DNA of 64,000 bases, from contig NZ_JAGFVL010000039.1 of assembly GCF_017599345.1 (NCBI RefSeq), positions 1 through 64,000 on the forward strand. The letters run 5' to 3'. The translations under genes and the position numbers were made by a program. Of this stretch, positions 46,353 through 55,399 are shown in pieces (within the stretch, counting starts at the first letter, position 1; each line of letters opens with the position of its first letter). This DNA is from Gracilibacillus suaedae. GTDB lineage: Bacteria; Bacillota; Bacilli; Bacillales; Amphibacillaceae. The notes under the pieces are model-generated. The model made no database searches. It was not told the DNA's origin and saw nothing but the letters and a program-made list of their open reading frames with translations.

Positions 46353-47316
46353 CAATATCCTCTTTTCTAACTACAGATGCATTCGTATGGTAAACTTCCT
46401 GTACTTCTTGATTATTCATCAAATCCAGCATTAACTCCACACTGCGATTTCCCATTTCATATGGTTTTTGTCCAATTAATACATCCACTCTTTCCTCTTT
46501 CAAAAGTGCAATATTCGCTGGTAATACATCGAAGGCAATCATATATAGGGATTCTTCTACTCCCAACGATTCAGCAGCAGCAACCATACCAATCCCATCT
46601 AATGCACTTGTTCCATATAACGCGGTAATATCTGGATAATCACTTAACATATTGTGCGTCTTCTCTTCCGCAACTACTCTCGTAATATTCGACTCTTCAA
46701 TCGCAACAATATCAATTCCTGGCTCTTGTTCGACAACATCTCTGAAGCCTTCGACACGTAATTGATGATGAGCGTTTTCAAAACTACCTGTGATAATCCC
46801 AACAGTAGCTTCACTATTAGTATCTTTAAGCAATGCCTCACCAGCTAGTTTTCCAGCTTCATAATTATCCGTTCCGATATAAGTTGACCGCTTACTTTCC
46901 GGTGCATCGGTATCAATCGTTATTACCGGAATCCCCTGATCTACTGCTTGATTAATAACTGGTAAAAATTCATCATTCAACGCTTGTACAATAATGCCGT
47001 CCACTTTCGATTTCATCGCAATGTCGAGAAGCTTCAGTTGTTCTTCTGGATTGGAACGTCTTGGCCCCTCATACTCGATAAACACATCATATTTTTCCTC
47101 CATATCTTTTGCCCCTTCACCAACTAATCGCCAGTAATCATGATCCATTTCTTCTCCAATCAGAGCAAAATGATAGGTTGGCACCTGTTCTTTCGAAGTC
47201 GCATCAGTAATCTTGGATTGGAATGCTTTAGACTGTATATAAAAATATATCGAAAAGCTCACCGCTATAACAAAGCATGAAATTAGGATAATATTCATTA
47301 ACTTACTATTTCTCAT
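46345..47316 (-). CDS. Membrane-anchored sugar-binding sensor (second system)
   Basis: 323-residue Peripla_BP_4 protein with an N-terminal anchor (IILISCFVIAVSFSIYFYI) and no usable lipobox. Motifs VQALNDEFLPVI, ITIDTDAPESKRSTYIGTDN and GTSALDGIGM parallel those of the protein at 7805. ATG 47316 follows CAGGAGGGTG. It is first in a three-gene sensing operon coupled to the kinase. It most likely senses a monosaccharide, possibly one released in the fucose island. Confidence 0.83.
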   Translation of the reverse strand: MRNSKLMNIILISCFVIAVSFSIYFYIQSKAFQSKITDATSKEQVPTYHFALIGEEMDHDYWRLVGEGAKDMEEKYDVFIEYEGPRRSNPEEQLKLLDIAMKSKVDGIIVQALNDEFLPVINQAVDQGIPVITIDTDAPESKRSTYIGTDNYEAGKLAGEALLKDTNSEATVGIITGSFENAHHQLRVEGFRDVVEQEPGIDIVAIEESNITRVVAEEKTHNMLSDYPDITALYGTSALDGIGMVAAAESLGVEESLYMIAFDVLPANIALLKEERVDVLIGQKPYEMGNRSVELMLDLMNNQEVQEVYHTNASVVRKEDIDD

Positions 47317-47393
47317 GTCACCCTCCTGTGTTGCAATGATGATACGAATTATAATAGCACACCAATTCTGAAACGAAAACCAACTGCATCTAA

Positions 47394-47418
47394 GTTTAGT
47401 CGTCCTAAATATGGGAAT
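47394..47418 (+). promoter_or_regulatory. Sigma-B promoter upstream of copper-binding protein gene
   Basis: GTTTAG (47394-47399), 13-base spacer, GGGAAT (47413-47418): a close match to the sigma-B consensus GTTTAA-N12-15-GGGWAW, 42 bases before the ATG. Confidence 0.7.
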
Positions 47419-47460
47419 CGTACATTATGTAAGCACTATACTACGATTGGAGGTAGAATC

Positions 47461-47787
47461 ATGATTGATCCAAAGTACCAAAAACTACTGGATACTTTAC
47501 ACATTTGCATGACGAAATGTAACCATTGTTTTAATGCGTGTTTAAAAGAAGAAAATGTCGACACGATGACGAAATGCATTCAACTTGATCGTGAATGTGC
47601 TGAATTTTGTAGTTATTTAGAGGCAGCGATCACAAGAAATTCACCATTTATCGCGCAATTAGCTACAGTTTGCGCAGAAATTTGTCAAACGTGTGGGGAA
47701 GAATGTAACCACCATCATCATGATCATTGCCAAAGATGTGCTGATGCTTGCTTCCAATGTGCAAAAGCTTGTAGAGAAGTTTCCTAA
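47461..47787 (+). CDS. Cysteine-rich four-helix copper-binding protein (YhjQ/Csp-like)
   Basis: 108 residues with Cys-rich motifs spaced as in DUF326/Csp proteins: CMTKCNHCFNACL, CIQLDRECAEFC, CAEICQTCGEEC and CQRCADACFQCAKAC, plus a His cluster (HHHHDHC). Such proteins bind many Cu(I) ions inside a four-helix bundle and store or buffer copper. There is no signal peptide, so it is cytosolic like Csp3. SD GGAGG precedes ATG 47461. It is 26 bases upstream of the DUF2188 gene and behind a sigma-B promoter, which suggests stress-induced metal buffering. Confidence 0.88.
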   Translation: MIDPKYQKLLDTLHICMTKCNHCFNACLKEENVDTMTKCIQLDRECAEFCSYLEAAITRNSPFIAQLATVCAEICQTCGEECNHHHHDHCQRCADACFQCAKACREVS

Positions 47788-47813
47788 CATACCATCAAGA
47801 GAGGAGTAGTGCC

Positions 47814-48260
47814 ATGCCTTGGGATACAAACGATTATCCAAGTTCATTAAAAAACTTAGAAACATCGGTAAGAAAAAAAGCGATTGATATCGCCAACGCG
47901 ATGATCGACGAAGGATATAAGGAAGGACGAGCTATTCCGATTGCAACTGAACAGGCAAAGGAGTGGTATGAAAACGCATCTGATAAAGAGATTCAACAAG
48001 TTTTACAAATGAGTGACGAAGAGCTTCGGAGTCGCGATGAAGATGCACAAAATAGTAGACCCGAGCTATTGGAAAAAGGTGAGCACGTCATTCCACATGA
48101 AAATGGCTGGGCTGTAAAAGTACAGGACGCCAAACAAGCTTCTTATGTTTTCGACAATAAACAGGAAGCTATTGAGAGAGCAAAAGAAATTGCCGCTAAT
48201 AAAGGAACTGCTACTATAATCCATAAAAAAGACGGTTCCATTCAAGAAAAAGTAACCTGA
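47814..48260 (+). CDS. DUF2188 general stress protein, YdaT-like
   Basis: 148 residues: an N-terminal ChaB-like helical segment (MPWDTNDYPSSLKNL, AIDIANAMIDEGYKEGRAI) and a C-terminal DUF2188 module (GWAVKVQDAKQASYVFDNK, AKEIAANKGTATIIHKKDG). In B. subtilis YdaT belongs to the sigma-B regulon; the sigma-B promoter upstream of the preceding gene agrees. The molecular function is unknown. SD GAGAGGAG precedes ATG 47814. Confidence 0.85.
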   Translation: MPWDTNDYPSSLKNLETSVRKKAIDIANAMIDEGYKEGRAIPIATEQAKEWYENASDKEIQQVLQMSDEELRSRDEDAQNSRPELLEKGEHVIPHENGWAVKVQDAKQASYVFDNKQEAIERAKEIAANKGTATIIHKKDGSIQEKVT

Positions 48261-48266
48261 ATAATA

Positions 48267-48291
48267 GTTTCATCACTTTAGCACCGGGTAT
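48267..48291 (+). promoter_or_regulatory. Sigma-B promoter upstream of 39-aa protein gene
   Basis: GTTTCA (48267-48272), 13-base spacer, GGGTAT (48286-48291): -10 perfect, -35 with one mismatch to the sigma-B consensus, 37 bases before the ATG. Confidence 0.72.
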
Positions 48292-48328
48292 CACATTAAT
48301 ACAACCTAGAGAAAGGAGTGGATCATTC

Positions 48329-48448
48329 ATGGCCAACAACCAAGGAAAAAGCGGTGAAGAAAGAACAAATAAAACTAACAAAGAATATGGCCGCCAAGGA
48401 AAATATGCAAAAGGTAATCAGAAAAATAGCGTAAATGACGATAATTAA
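48329..48448 (+). CDS. 39-aa hydrophilic small stress protein
   Basis: Translates as MANNQGKSGEERTNKTNKEY followed by GRQGKYAKGNQKNSVNDDN. It is highly polar, rich in Asn/Lys/Gly/Gln, with no hydrophobic stretch. It looks like the disordered, KGG-type small stress proteins of Bacillaceae, but I do not recognise a named family. Strong SD GAAAGGAG precedes ATG 48329, its own sigma-B promoter lies upstream, and an intrinsic terminator follows, so it is a complete single-gene unit. Confidence 0.75.
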   Translation: MANNQGKSGEERTNKTNKEYGRQGKYAKGNQKNSVNDDN

Positions 48449-48454
48449 TAGAAG

Positions 48455-48498
48455 AAGGCTGACCAGAGATATCTCACACCATTTGGTCAGCCTTTTTC
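48455..48498. terminator. Terminator, bidirectional
   Basis: AAGGCTGACCA (48455-48465) pairs with TGGTCAGCCTT (48484-48494), followed by TTTTC. It serves the 39-aa gene and possibly the convergent deacetylase gene. Confidence 0.85.
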
Positions 48499-48505
48499 TC
48501 GATAG

Positions 48506-49339
48506 TTAAATGAATGAACTTGAATAGTCGTAACCTTCCTTTGTCAATTCCACTTGTTTACCACCAGGTACTTCCACAACCCGTTCATCAACACGTAACC
48601 AAACCGATTGCGCTGATGGGTTGTAGACAAACTGGCTATTTGCTGAAAAATGCAATCTCCTAAATGCTTTGATATAATCAACAATTTCTATATTGGTTGC
48701 ATACCAGATATCTTCTTTGTCTCCAATAAATTCGGAGAACTGTTCGATTAATTCCCAATTATCATCATGATCAAATTCATAGCTATGTCCCCACACATAA
48801 AACATATATAAATATTGTTTTTTATGTAAGGAAACAAACTCTTCAGCGAGTTGTAAAAGGTTTTGGTTATGATGACACGTTGGATTCCATTCGATAAAAT
48901 CATCTGGTATTCCAAAATTTCCTGTGCTATTCACTGTTCTCGCATATTCAATCCCTAAATAAGGTAGCATTTCCTTGATAAATGAATGATAGGAACCGTT
49001 TGGATAGGATAGACCTCTTACTGGATAGCCAACCAGTTCTTCTAGCTTTTTACGGTCTTCCATCACTTCTTCTATTAGCTGCTCTTTCGGAGAACGTGCA
49101 ATGGTAGGGTGTGTGACTGTATGTGCTGAAACTTCATGTCCCTGATATAATGGCGCTATTTCTTCTGCTATAATTCTGTCTCCTTCTCCAAGTAGGCCTG
49201 AATTCAAGTGAAAAGACCCTTTAATCCCATAACGATTAAAGATATCGACTAAACGTCTGTCCGCCACTTTCCCATCATCATAGCTCATTGTTAATACTTT
49301 GCATTTCCCTTTTGGAAAAGTCATCACCACTTTTGGCAT
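48506..49339 (-). CDS. Polysaccharide deacetylase family protein
   Basis: 277-residue NodB-homology protein: TMSYDDGKVADRR (catalytic base and metal Asp), HEVSAHTVTHPTI (metal His pair), RGLSYPNGSYHS and MFYVWGHSYEFDHDDNW. No signal peptide or membrane segment is seen, so it is probably cytosolic, unlike peptidoglycan deacetylases. The substrate is unknown. I choose ATG 49339, 9 bases after AGGAGG; ATG 49348 touches the SD. Confidence 0.87.
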   Translation of the reverse strand: MPKVVMTFPKGKCKVLTMSYDDGKVADRRLVDIFNRYGIKGSFHLNSGLLGEGDRIIAEEIAPLYQGHEVSAHTVTHPTIARSPKEQLIEEVMEDRKKLEELVGYPVRGLSYPNGSYHSFIKEMLPYLGIEYARTVNSTGNFGIPDDFIEWNPTCHHNQNLLQLAEEFVSLHKKQYLYMFYVWGHSYEFDHDDNWELIEQFSEFIGDKEDIWYATNIEIVDYIKAFRRLHFSANSQFVYNPSAQSVWLRVDERVVEVPGGKQVELTKEGYDYSSSFI

Positions 49340-49408
49340 TTGATTCATCCTCCTTTTTAAATCGCTTCCATTCCTATTGTAACGTATGTAGACCGATATA
49401 TCTGCTAT

Positions 49409-49753
49409 TTAGACCCGATCGAAATGCGTGTCCTTAAAACCACTAGAATACTTTAATCCATAGCCCACCATTCGATCCATCCCAATATGTGCCGTCCAGA
49501 TTAAGCTGATCGCCAATAACAAATCATGAAAAAGAAAACCGATGACGACACCACCAAGCGAAAGAACATACGTATGAAAAAGGTTATAAATAACGGAACC
49601 GATCTTGTTATTAATTAGATATCCAAGCATCGCGAGATCTGGAGCCAATAACAATAGTATCAGCATTATCCAGCCAAATGAGAAATAAAAATAAGCATAA
49701 AGACTTAACGCAAAAACAGCCGCTCCTTCTAAATGTAACAATAATTTATTCAC
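49409..49753 (-). CDS. DUF4260 membrane protein
   Basis: 114 residues with about four hydrophobic segments and the family pattern LEGAAVFALSLYAYFYF, LAPDLAMLGYLINNKIGS, NLFHTY, and IWTAHIGMDRMVGYGLKY. The function of this family is unknown. GTG 49753 follows AAGGCGGTG. It is upstream of, but 69 bases from, the deacetylase gene on the same strand. Confidence 0.87.
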   Translation of the reverse strand: MNKLLLHLEGAAVFALSLYAYFYFSFGWIMLILLLLAPDLAMLGYLINNKIGSVIYNLFHTYVLSLGGVVIGFLFHDLLLAISLIWTAHIGMDRMVGYGLKYSSGFKDTHFDRV

Positions 49754-49880
49754 AGGACACCGCCTTCTTTTTATCTTACGACCATTCTACTACAAATCAT
49801 GATTAAGAATGATTAAAATTACGTTAATTTTGTCTTATAATAGTACTAGATCACTATTTTCTAAAAAAAGGGGAAAACAA

Positions 49881-50279
49881 ATGAACTTTTCGATATTAAA
49901 CAATCCGTATTCTGTTATTAAATTAGCACCGCAAGAAAGCATTCCAACTCACCTGATGCAAAGTGATGAGCTTTTTTCCGTCTCCTATACGGAAGAAGAA
50001 TGCTCGATTGTTTGTAATAGTAACATAACGTTTGATGATCATATTGTTATCGATAAGGAAGATGGATGGCGTTGTTTAAAAATTGAGGGAGTGCTTGATT
50101 TTGCGCTTACAGGGATATTGGCCAACATAGCGACCACTCTTGCTAATCATGACATTAGCATCTTTGCTCTATCGACATTTAATACGGATTACATTCTGAT
50201 CAAAGAAGAAAATTTGGAAAAAGGGATAACCGTGTTAACAGAAGCTGGACATCACGTAAGCAATGATCCTACGGGATGA
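49881..50279 (+). CDS. ACT domain protein with repeat-encoded C-terminus
   Basis: 132 residues made of two ACT-like halves (CASTOR/ACT_7 type): KIEGVLDFALTGILANIATT and ISIFALSTFNTDYILIKEEN are the second ACT motif. Such small proteins are probable amino-acid sensors with no known partner. ATG 49881 follows AGGGGAAAA. The final residues and stop (NDPTG then TGA) lie in CCTACGGGATGA, the edge of R1 copy D, so the original C-terminus was probably replaced when the repeat arrived. Confidence 0.82.
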   Translation: MNFSILNNPYSVIKLAPQESIPTHLMQSDELFSVSYTEEECSIVCNSNITFDDHIVIDKEDGWRCLKIEGVLDFALTGILANIATTLANHDISIFALSTFNTDYILIKEENLEKGITVLTEAGHHVSNDPTG

Positions 50280-50449
50280 TTTTCGACTAAGATCCACTTT
50301 TTCAAGCGGGTTTTGCTTGGAAAAGTTAGCTTAGTCGAAAATCCCGTGGAAAGGGAAGTGGACAGCCGCAGCGATGGTTTCCTATACGGTTTATTTCAAA
50401 ATGGCTACTTTGATAACAAATGCGTTGATACCGAGGATTATATACTTTC
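50268..50449. repeat. R1 repeat copy, truncated on the left
   Basis: Read on the minus strand. The arm CTTAGTCGAAAATC / GATTTTCGACTAAG encloses AGATCCAC / GTTAGCT strands and the stem CTTTTTCAAGC / GCTTGGAAAAG (one wobble pair). It is closely similar to 209-390 but lacks the outer GGAGGCCGTCCACTTCC part, beginning at CCTACGGG inside the ACT gene. Confidence 0.8.
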
Positions 50450-50462
50450 TTTCCTTATAAGA

Positions 50463-50490
50463 AAGAAGAAGAATTATACACTCTCTTCTT
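50463..50490 (-). terminator. Terminator of 6-phospho-beta-glucosidase gene
   Basis: On the minus strand GAAGAAGA - loop - TTCTTCTTC is followed by TTTCTTAT, 16 bases after the stop. Confidence 0.6.
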
Positions 50491-50505
50491 CCAATACCCT
50501 TATTT

Positions 50506-51981
<1,476 letters not shown>

Positions 51982-52026
51982 TTATAGTTTGGATCATAAG
52001 TAAGGTAAATATGAATCGACCTTTCT

Positions 52027-52041
52027 GTTGTTAATAACAAC
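52027..52041. promoter_or_regulatory. Candidate RpiR operator
   Basis: GTTGTTAATAACAAC is a perfect odd-centred palindrome in the bglA-like/RpiR divergent intergenic region, a likely site for the SIS-domain regulator. Confidence 0.5.
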
Positions 52042-52139
52042 TTTCGTGACATGTTTCATCAATGGCACAACCTGTAACATATTCAATGAGTATGCTAAAA
52101 TAAAAGAAAGACTTTGTATCAAGAAGGGACTCTACCTCG

Positions 52140-52859
52140 ATGTTTACCCATGAAATGATTGCTTCCTTTAATGAATTGGAATTAACACTGTATAACTATA
52201 TATCCAGAAACAGCGAGAAAGTAGCTTATATGAGAATTCGTGAATTAGCGGATGAAACACATGTATCAACAGCAACGATTTTACGCTTCTGTCGTAAAAT
52301 AAATTGTGATGGCTTTTCCGAATTTAAGGTGAAATTAAAAATGCACTTAGAAGAAAACAAACGGACAGTTATCAAAAGTCCTCAGCATTCCATTACAGAA
52401 TTCTTTGAAAGGACACTAACCGGTGATCTAGAGGAACAGATGGATGAAGCAGCCAAATTAATAGCAAAAGCAGAAAGTGTAATTTTCACTGGGATCGGCA
52501 GCTCCGGTATTCTAGCAGAATATGGAGCAAGATATTTTTCCAGCATGGGGAAATTTTCGGTCTATATCAAAGATCCTCATTATCCGATTCATGCTAAATT
52601 CCGCTATAACAGTGTAACCATTGTACTTTCGGTATCGGGAGAAAATCCTTTTACCGTAACTCAGGTTAATCAACTCAAACAAGAGGGCAGTCAGATTATT
52701 AGCATAACGAATAATAAATTGTCTACAATTGCAAAAATATCAGATGTAAATCTTGCGTATTATGTTACAGAAGAGTGGTTCCAAGATTCCAATGTCACCA
52801 CACAAGTTCCAGTGGTTTATATTTTGGAATCTATAGCACGAAAAATAAAGAAGACATAA
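52140..52859 (+). CDS. RpiR/MurR family regulator (HTH + SIS)
   Basis: 239 residues: N-terminal HTH_6 domain (about 1-77, RELADETHVSTATILRFCRK) and SIS sugar-phosphate-binding domain (about 105-235, FTGIGSSGILAEYGARYFS, VLSVSGENPF). It is divergent from the 6-phospho-beta-glucosidase gene and probably senses a sugar phosphate from its pathway. ATG 52140 follows GAAGGGA. The 3' end overlaps the convergent YvsG-like gene by 29 bases. Confidence 0.92.
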   Translation: MFTHEMIASFNELELTLYNYISRNSEKVAYMRIRELADETHVSTATILRFCRKINCDGFSEFKVKLKMHLEENKRTVIKSPQHSITEFFERTLTGDLEEQMDEAAKLIAKAESVIFTGIGSSGILAEYGARYFSSMGKFSVYIKDPHYPIHAKFRYNSVTIVLSVSGENPFTVTQVNQLKQEGSQIISITNNKLSTIAKISDVNLAYYVTEEWFQDSNVTTQVPVVYILESIARKIKKT

Positions 52860-53325
52860 GGACGATGTCTTTTCCAAAGTAAATAGTCAGCAAAGTTAGC
52901 CCTAATAACACAAGATTCTCAACAGTACCACCAGTTTTCGTTGTGAATGGAAATCTTACTGTCATGTTTACTGGATAAAGTAATTTTATTCCTTGTTTTG
53001 TCATAGAATCTAGTAGGAAGTGGCTGATCATTCCAATAGCGATACCTATAACCAATGATCTATTACTAGTTATTAGCGATAATAAAAATCCAACTAACAG
53101 TAAAAATAATAGACTATGAGTAAAAGTTCGATGACCAAATAACGCATTAATCAATTTAGACAGGAGTGGAAATTTTCGGCCAATTTTACTTCCCCCATGA
53201 CATATGTCTGGTATTAATCCCCCTATAGCTCCTGCAAATATAAACCAAGCAGGATCATAATCTGTAAAAGTGGCCATCACAGTAGTTGCTGCGATCCCAC
53301 CCATAATATGTGTTTTTCCTGTCAT
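52831..53325 (-). CDS. yvsG: YdjM/YvsG family inner-membrane protein (DUF457)
   Basis: 164 residues: N-terminal MTGKTHIMGGIAA with the conserved His, GGLIPDICHGGSKIG, FGHRTFTHSLLFLLL and GMISHFLLDSMTKQGIKLLYP, the His/Asp signature of this membrane metal-dependent hydrolase-like family. About four membrane segments. The catalytic activity is unproven in the family. ATG 53325 follows AAAGGAG; in-frame starts upstream lack an SD. Confidence 0.88.
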   Translation of the reverse strand: MTGKTHIMGGIAATTVMATFTDYDPAWFIFAGAIGGLIPDICHGGSKIGRKFPLLSKLINALFGHRTFTHSLLFLLLVGFLLSLITSNRSLVIGIAIGMISHFLLDSMTKQGIKLLYPVNMTVRFPFTTKTGGTVENLVLLGLTLLTIYFGKDIVLMSSLFFVL

Positions 53326-53469
53326 AATATTACATCTCCTTTTCATGTTGCGGATAAAATTATGTAATGAAGGCATTTATCATACCATATCGATTCTTTT
53401 CTATCAAGAATATATGTTCGCTATTCATTTAATATCTTTTATAATTTAATCATTTTAGGGAGGATAGTC

Positions 53470-54420
53470 ATGACATTCATTGTATTTTTTCTAGCGGCCA
53501 TCATAGTAATTTTTGCTGCCATTCAATTAAATAAATATGGAGACGTCATTAATCAAAAATCAACACTAAGCGGGGCTATGATAGGAACCTTTCTAATTGG
53601 CGGGGCAACAAGTTTACCTGAGTTAACGACTAGTTTAACTGCTGTCTATATTGACAATGCCGATATTGCCGTTGGAAATATGTTAGGTAGCAATGTGTTT
53701 AACGTTTTGATTTTAATGGCATTTGATCTTATTTATCGAAAAAAGAGAGTATTTAATAGAGTAGAACAAAGCACACATCTCCCGGTTGCAAAAGCCGGAT
53801 TTGTAATGACTGCCTTATTAGTCATTGCCATTCTTTGGGACAACTCTCCCAGCTTTTTTCATATTGGTTTCGAGATGTATCTACTGATTATTCTTTATTT
53901 ATTTGTTGTGAAGAAACTCGATCATGAGGAAGAAGATATTGAGGTAACATCTGATTTAACATTAAAACAAGGAGTCATTCGTTTTATCTTCGCCGCGATT
54001 ATCGTCTTTCTTGCTGGTAGTACTTTAACTATTTCCGGCGACGAAATTGCTGACCAAACAGGAATGAACTCCAGTTTTGTCGGAAGTTTTTTAATTGCTG
54101 CGGCAACCTCTTTACCTGAATTAGTCACTGTACTTGTAGCATTCCAAATGGCAAAATACTCTCTTGCTATTGGTGCTATTTTAGGTAGTAACCTATATAA
54201 TCTGCAACTACTGGTGATTACAGACATCTTCCATCAAAAAGGTGCGATTTTAAATATGACAAGCCTATCAAATGCAATGACAGCTTTACTTGGACTGATG
54301 ATGATCTTCTTAACTATCTATGCATTACAGCGATCAATAGTCAAAAATGTAATCATCTATGCATTACCATCATTAACAACTATTGCTCTATATTTTATCG
54401 CTACTTACATCATGTTTTAA
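53470..54420 (+). CDS. Calcium/sodium (CaCA) antiporter, YrbG-like
   Basis: 316-residue membrane antiporter with about ten helices in two inverted halves. Alpha-repeats GGATSLPELTTSLTAV with GNMLGSNVFNVLIL, and AAATSLPELVTVLVA with GAILGSNLYNLQLL, carry the paired acidic residues that bind Ca2+/Na+. Members exchange Ca2+ (or other cations) for Na+, H+ or K+. ATG 53470 follows AGGGAGGATAG. It is monocistronic. Confidence 0.92.
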   Translation: MTFIVFFLAAIIVIFAAIQLNKYGDVINQKSTLSGAMIGTFLIGGATSLPELTTSLTAVYIDNADIAVGNMLGSNVFNVLILMAFDLIYRKKRVFNRVEQSTHLPVAKAGFVMTALLVIAILWDNSPSFFHIGFEMYLLIILYLFVVKKLDHEEEDIEVTSDLTLKQGVIRFIFAAIIVFLAGSTLTISGDEIADQTGMNSSFVGSFLIAAATSLPELVTVLVAFQMAKYSLAIGAILGSNLYNLQLLVITDIFHQKGAILNMTSLSNAMTALLGLMMIFLTIYALQRSIVKNVIIYALPSLTTIALYFIATYIMF

Positions 54421-54425
54421 TGCCA

Positions 54426-54872
54426 TCACTCTGCCCTACTTTTATACATCTCGATCCATTCATTCACTGTTATTTTGGTGGATAGTTCACCAAGCAACTC
54501 GAAAGGGACTTTTTTAGGATTTGTAAATCGAATACAGCTTTTACCCATATTTAATTGAGTGGACATGTGATTAGAATATTCCTTTTCAAACCAGTCTAGC
54601 AATTCCTCATCAGCATAGATGCCCATATGATAGACAGCCAAATGTTTCTTTTGTGCTGCAATACTAATAAAAGGGAGAGGTGTACCTTCCTGGACATGGT
54701 ATCCTTTAGGAAATGTTGCCAACGGAACAACGAATGAAGGCATGCCATATTGCATTTCAAGTGCAAAACCATCTGGAATATTCTCATCAATCACATGATA
54801 AAGTCTAGTAAACGGTTCGTGCCATTTTTCTTCTTTATCTTTTAAATATGCATGAATGATAGCTTCTGACAT
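54426..54872 (-). CDS. DUF1801 (YdhG-like) protein
   Basis: 148-residue soluble protein with the DUF1801 pattern: ENIPDGFALEMQYGMPSFVVPL, PLPFISIAAQKKHLAVYHMG and GKSCIRFTNPKKVPFELL. Relatives include B. subtilis YdhG/Fra-like proteins, with a proposed iron-chaperone role for Fra only. ATG 54872 follows GAGGAGGAG. It is convergent with the antiporter gene, 5 bases away. Confidence 0.87.
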   Translation of the reverse strand: MSEAIIHAYLKDKEEKWHEPFTRLYHVIDENIPDGFALEMQYGMPSFVVPLATFPKGYHVQEGTPLPFISIAAQKKHLAVYHMGIYADEELLDWFEKEYSNHMSTQLNMGKSCIRFTNPKKVPFELLGELSTKITVNEWIEMYKSRAE

Positions 54873-55081
54873 CAATACTCCTCCTCATTTTTCTTTCTAT
54901 TGTAGCACAGAAGAACAATACGTATAGTGGAACTATATCTTATAGAAGTTTGGATGGGATTTTGCTAATTTTTGTCCCTAAGACTAATTCTTATGGACAC
55001 CTTTGCGATATCATTTTTTGTTTTGTCTATAAGCAATAACTATTGGATAAATAAAAAGATTTACCATTTCTCTAGCATTCA

Positions 55082-55346
55082 TTATGAAATACTTGAACAG
55101 CTTGACCACCGCTCCGGCTGTCCACTTCCCTTTCCGTGGGGTTTGCCCTTCAGCTAACTTTTTCGAGCAAAAATCGCTCGAAAAAGTGGATCTTCAGGTC
55201 AACCGATTCCCACAGGAGTGGAAGTGGGCGGGCCTTCGCTAAGTATTGCTCTACAACATATGTTAGAGCTAAAAACTTGGATTATTATCCCTTAAAAGCG
55301 CTAAAATGTAGCATTGAAATCTCTATAAAAGTTATAATACCAATGT
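55082..55346. repeat. R1 repeat copy, intact
   Basis: The best full-length copy. Outer arms GTCCACTTCC...CCGTGGG and CCCACAGGAGTGGAAGTGG; conserved CAGCTAAC, stem CTTTTTCGAGC / GCTCGAAAAAG with 7-base loop, GTGGATCTTCAGGTC; then GCTCTACAAC and a tail ending ATACCAATG. It occupies most of the 527-base gap between DUF1801 and floT; no gene is seen. Confidence 0.82.
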
Positions 55347-55364
55347 TTATATCCTTCCTTACAA

Positions 55365-55397
55365 GAAAGAAAGGATAGGCTTAAACCTACCCTTTTT
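55365..55397 (-). terminator. Terminator of yuaF-floT operon
   Basis: On the minus strand AAAGGGTAGG - loop - CCTATCCTTT is followed by CTTTCTTG, right after the floT stop. Confidence 0.7.
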
Positions 55398-55399
55398 GT

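Noticed and set aside
48277-48286. TTTAGCACCG as a fourth R2 tag
   Set aside because: The match is short and falls exactly in the spacer of a sigma-B promoter, and the R2 flanks are missing.
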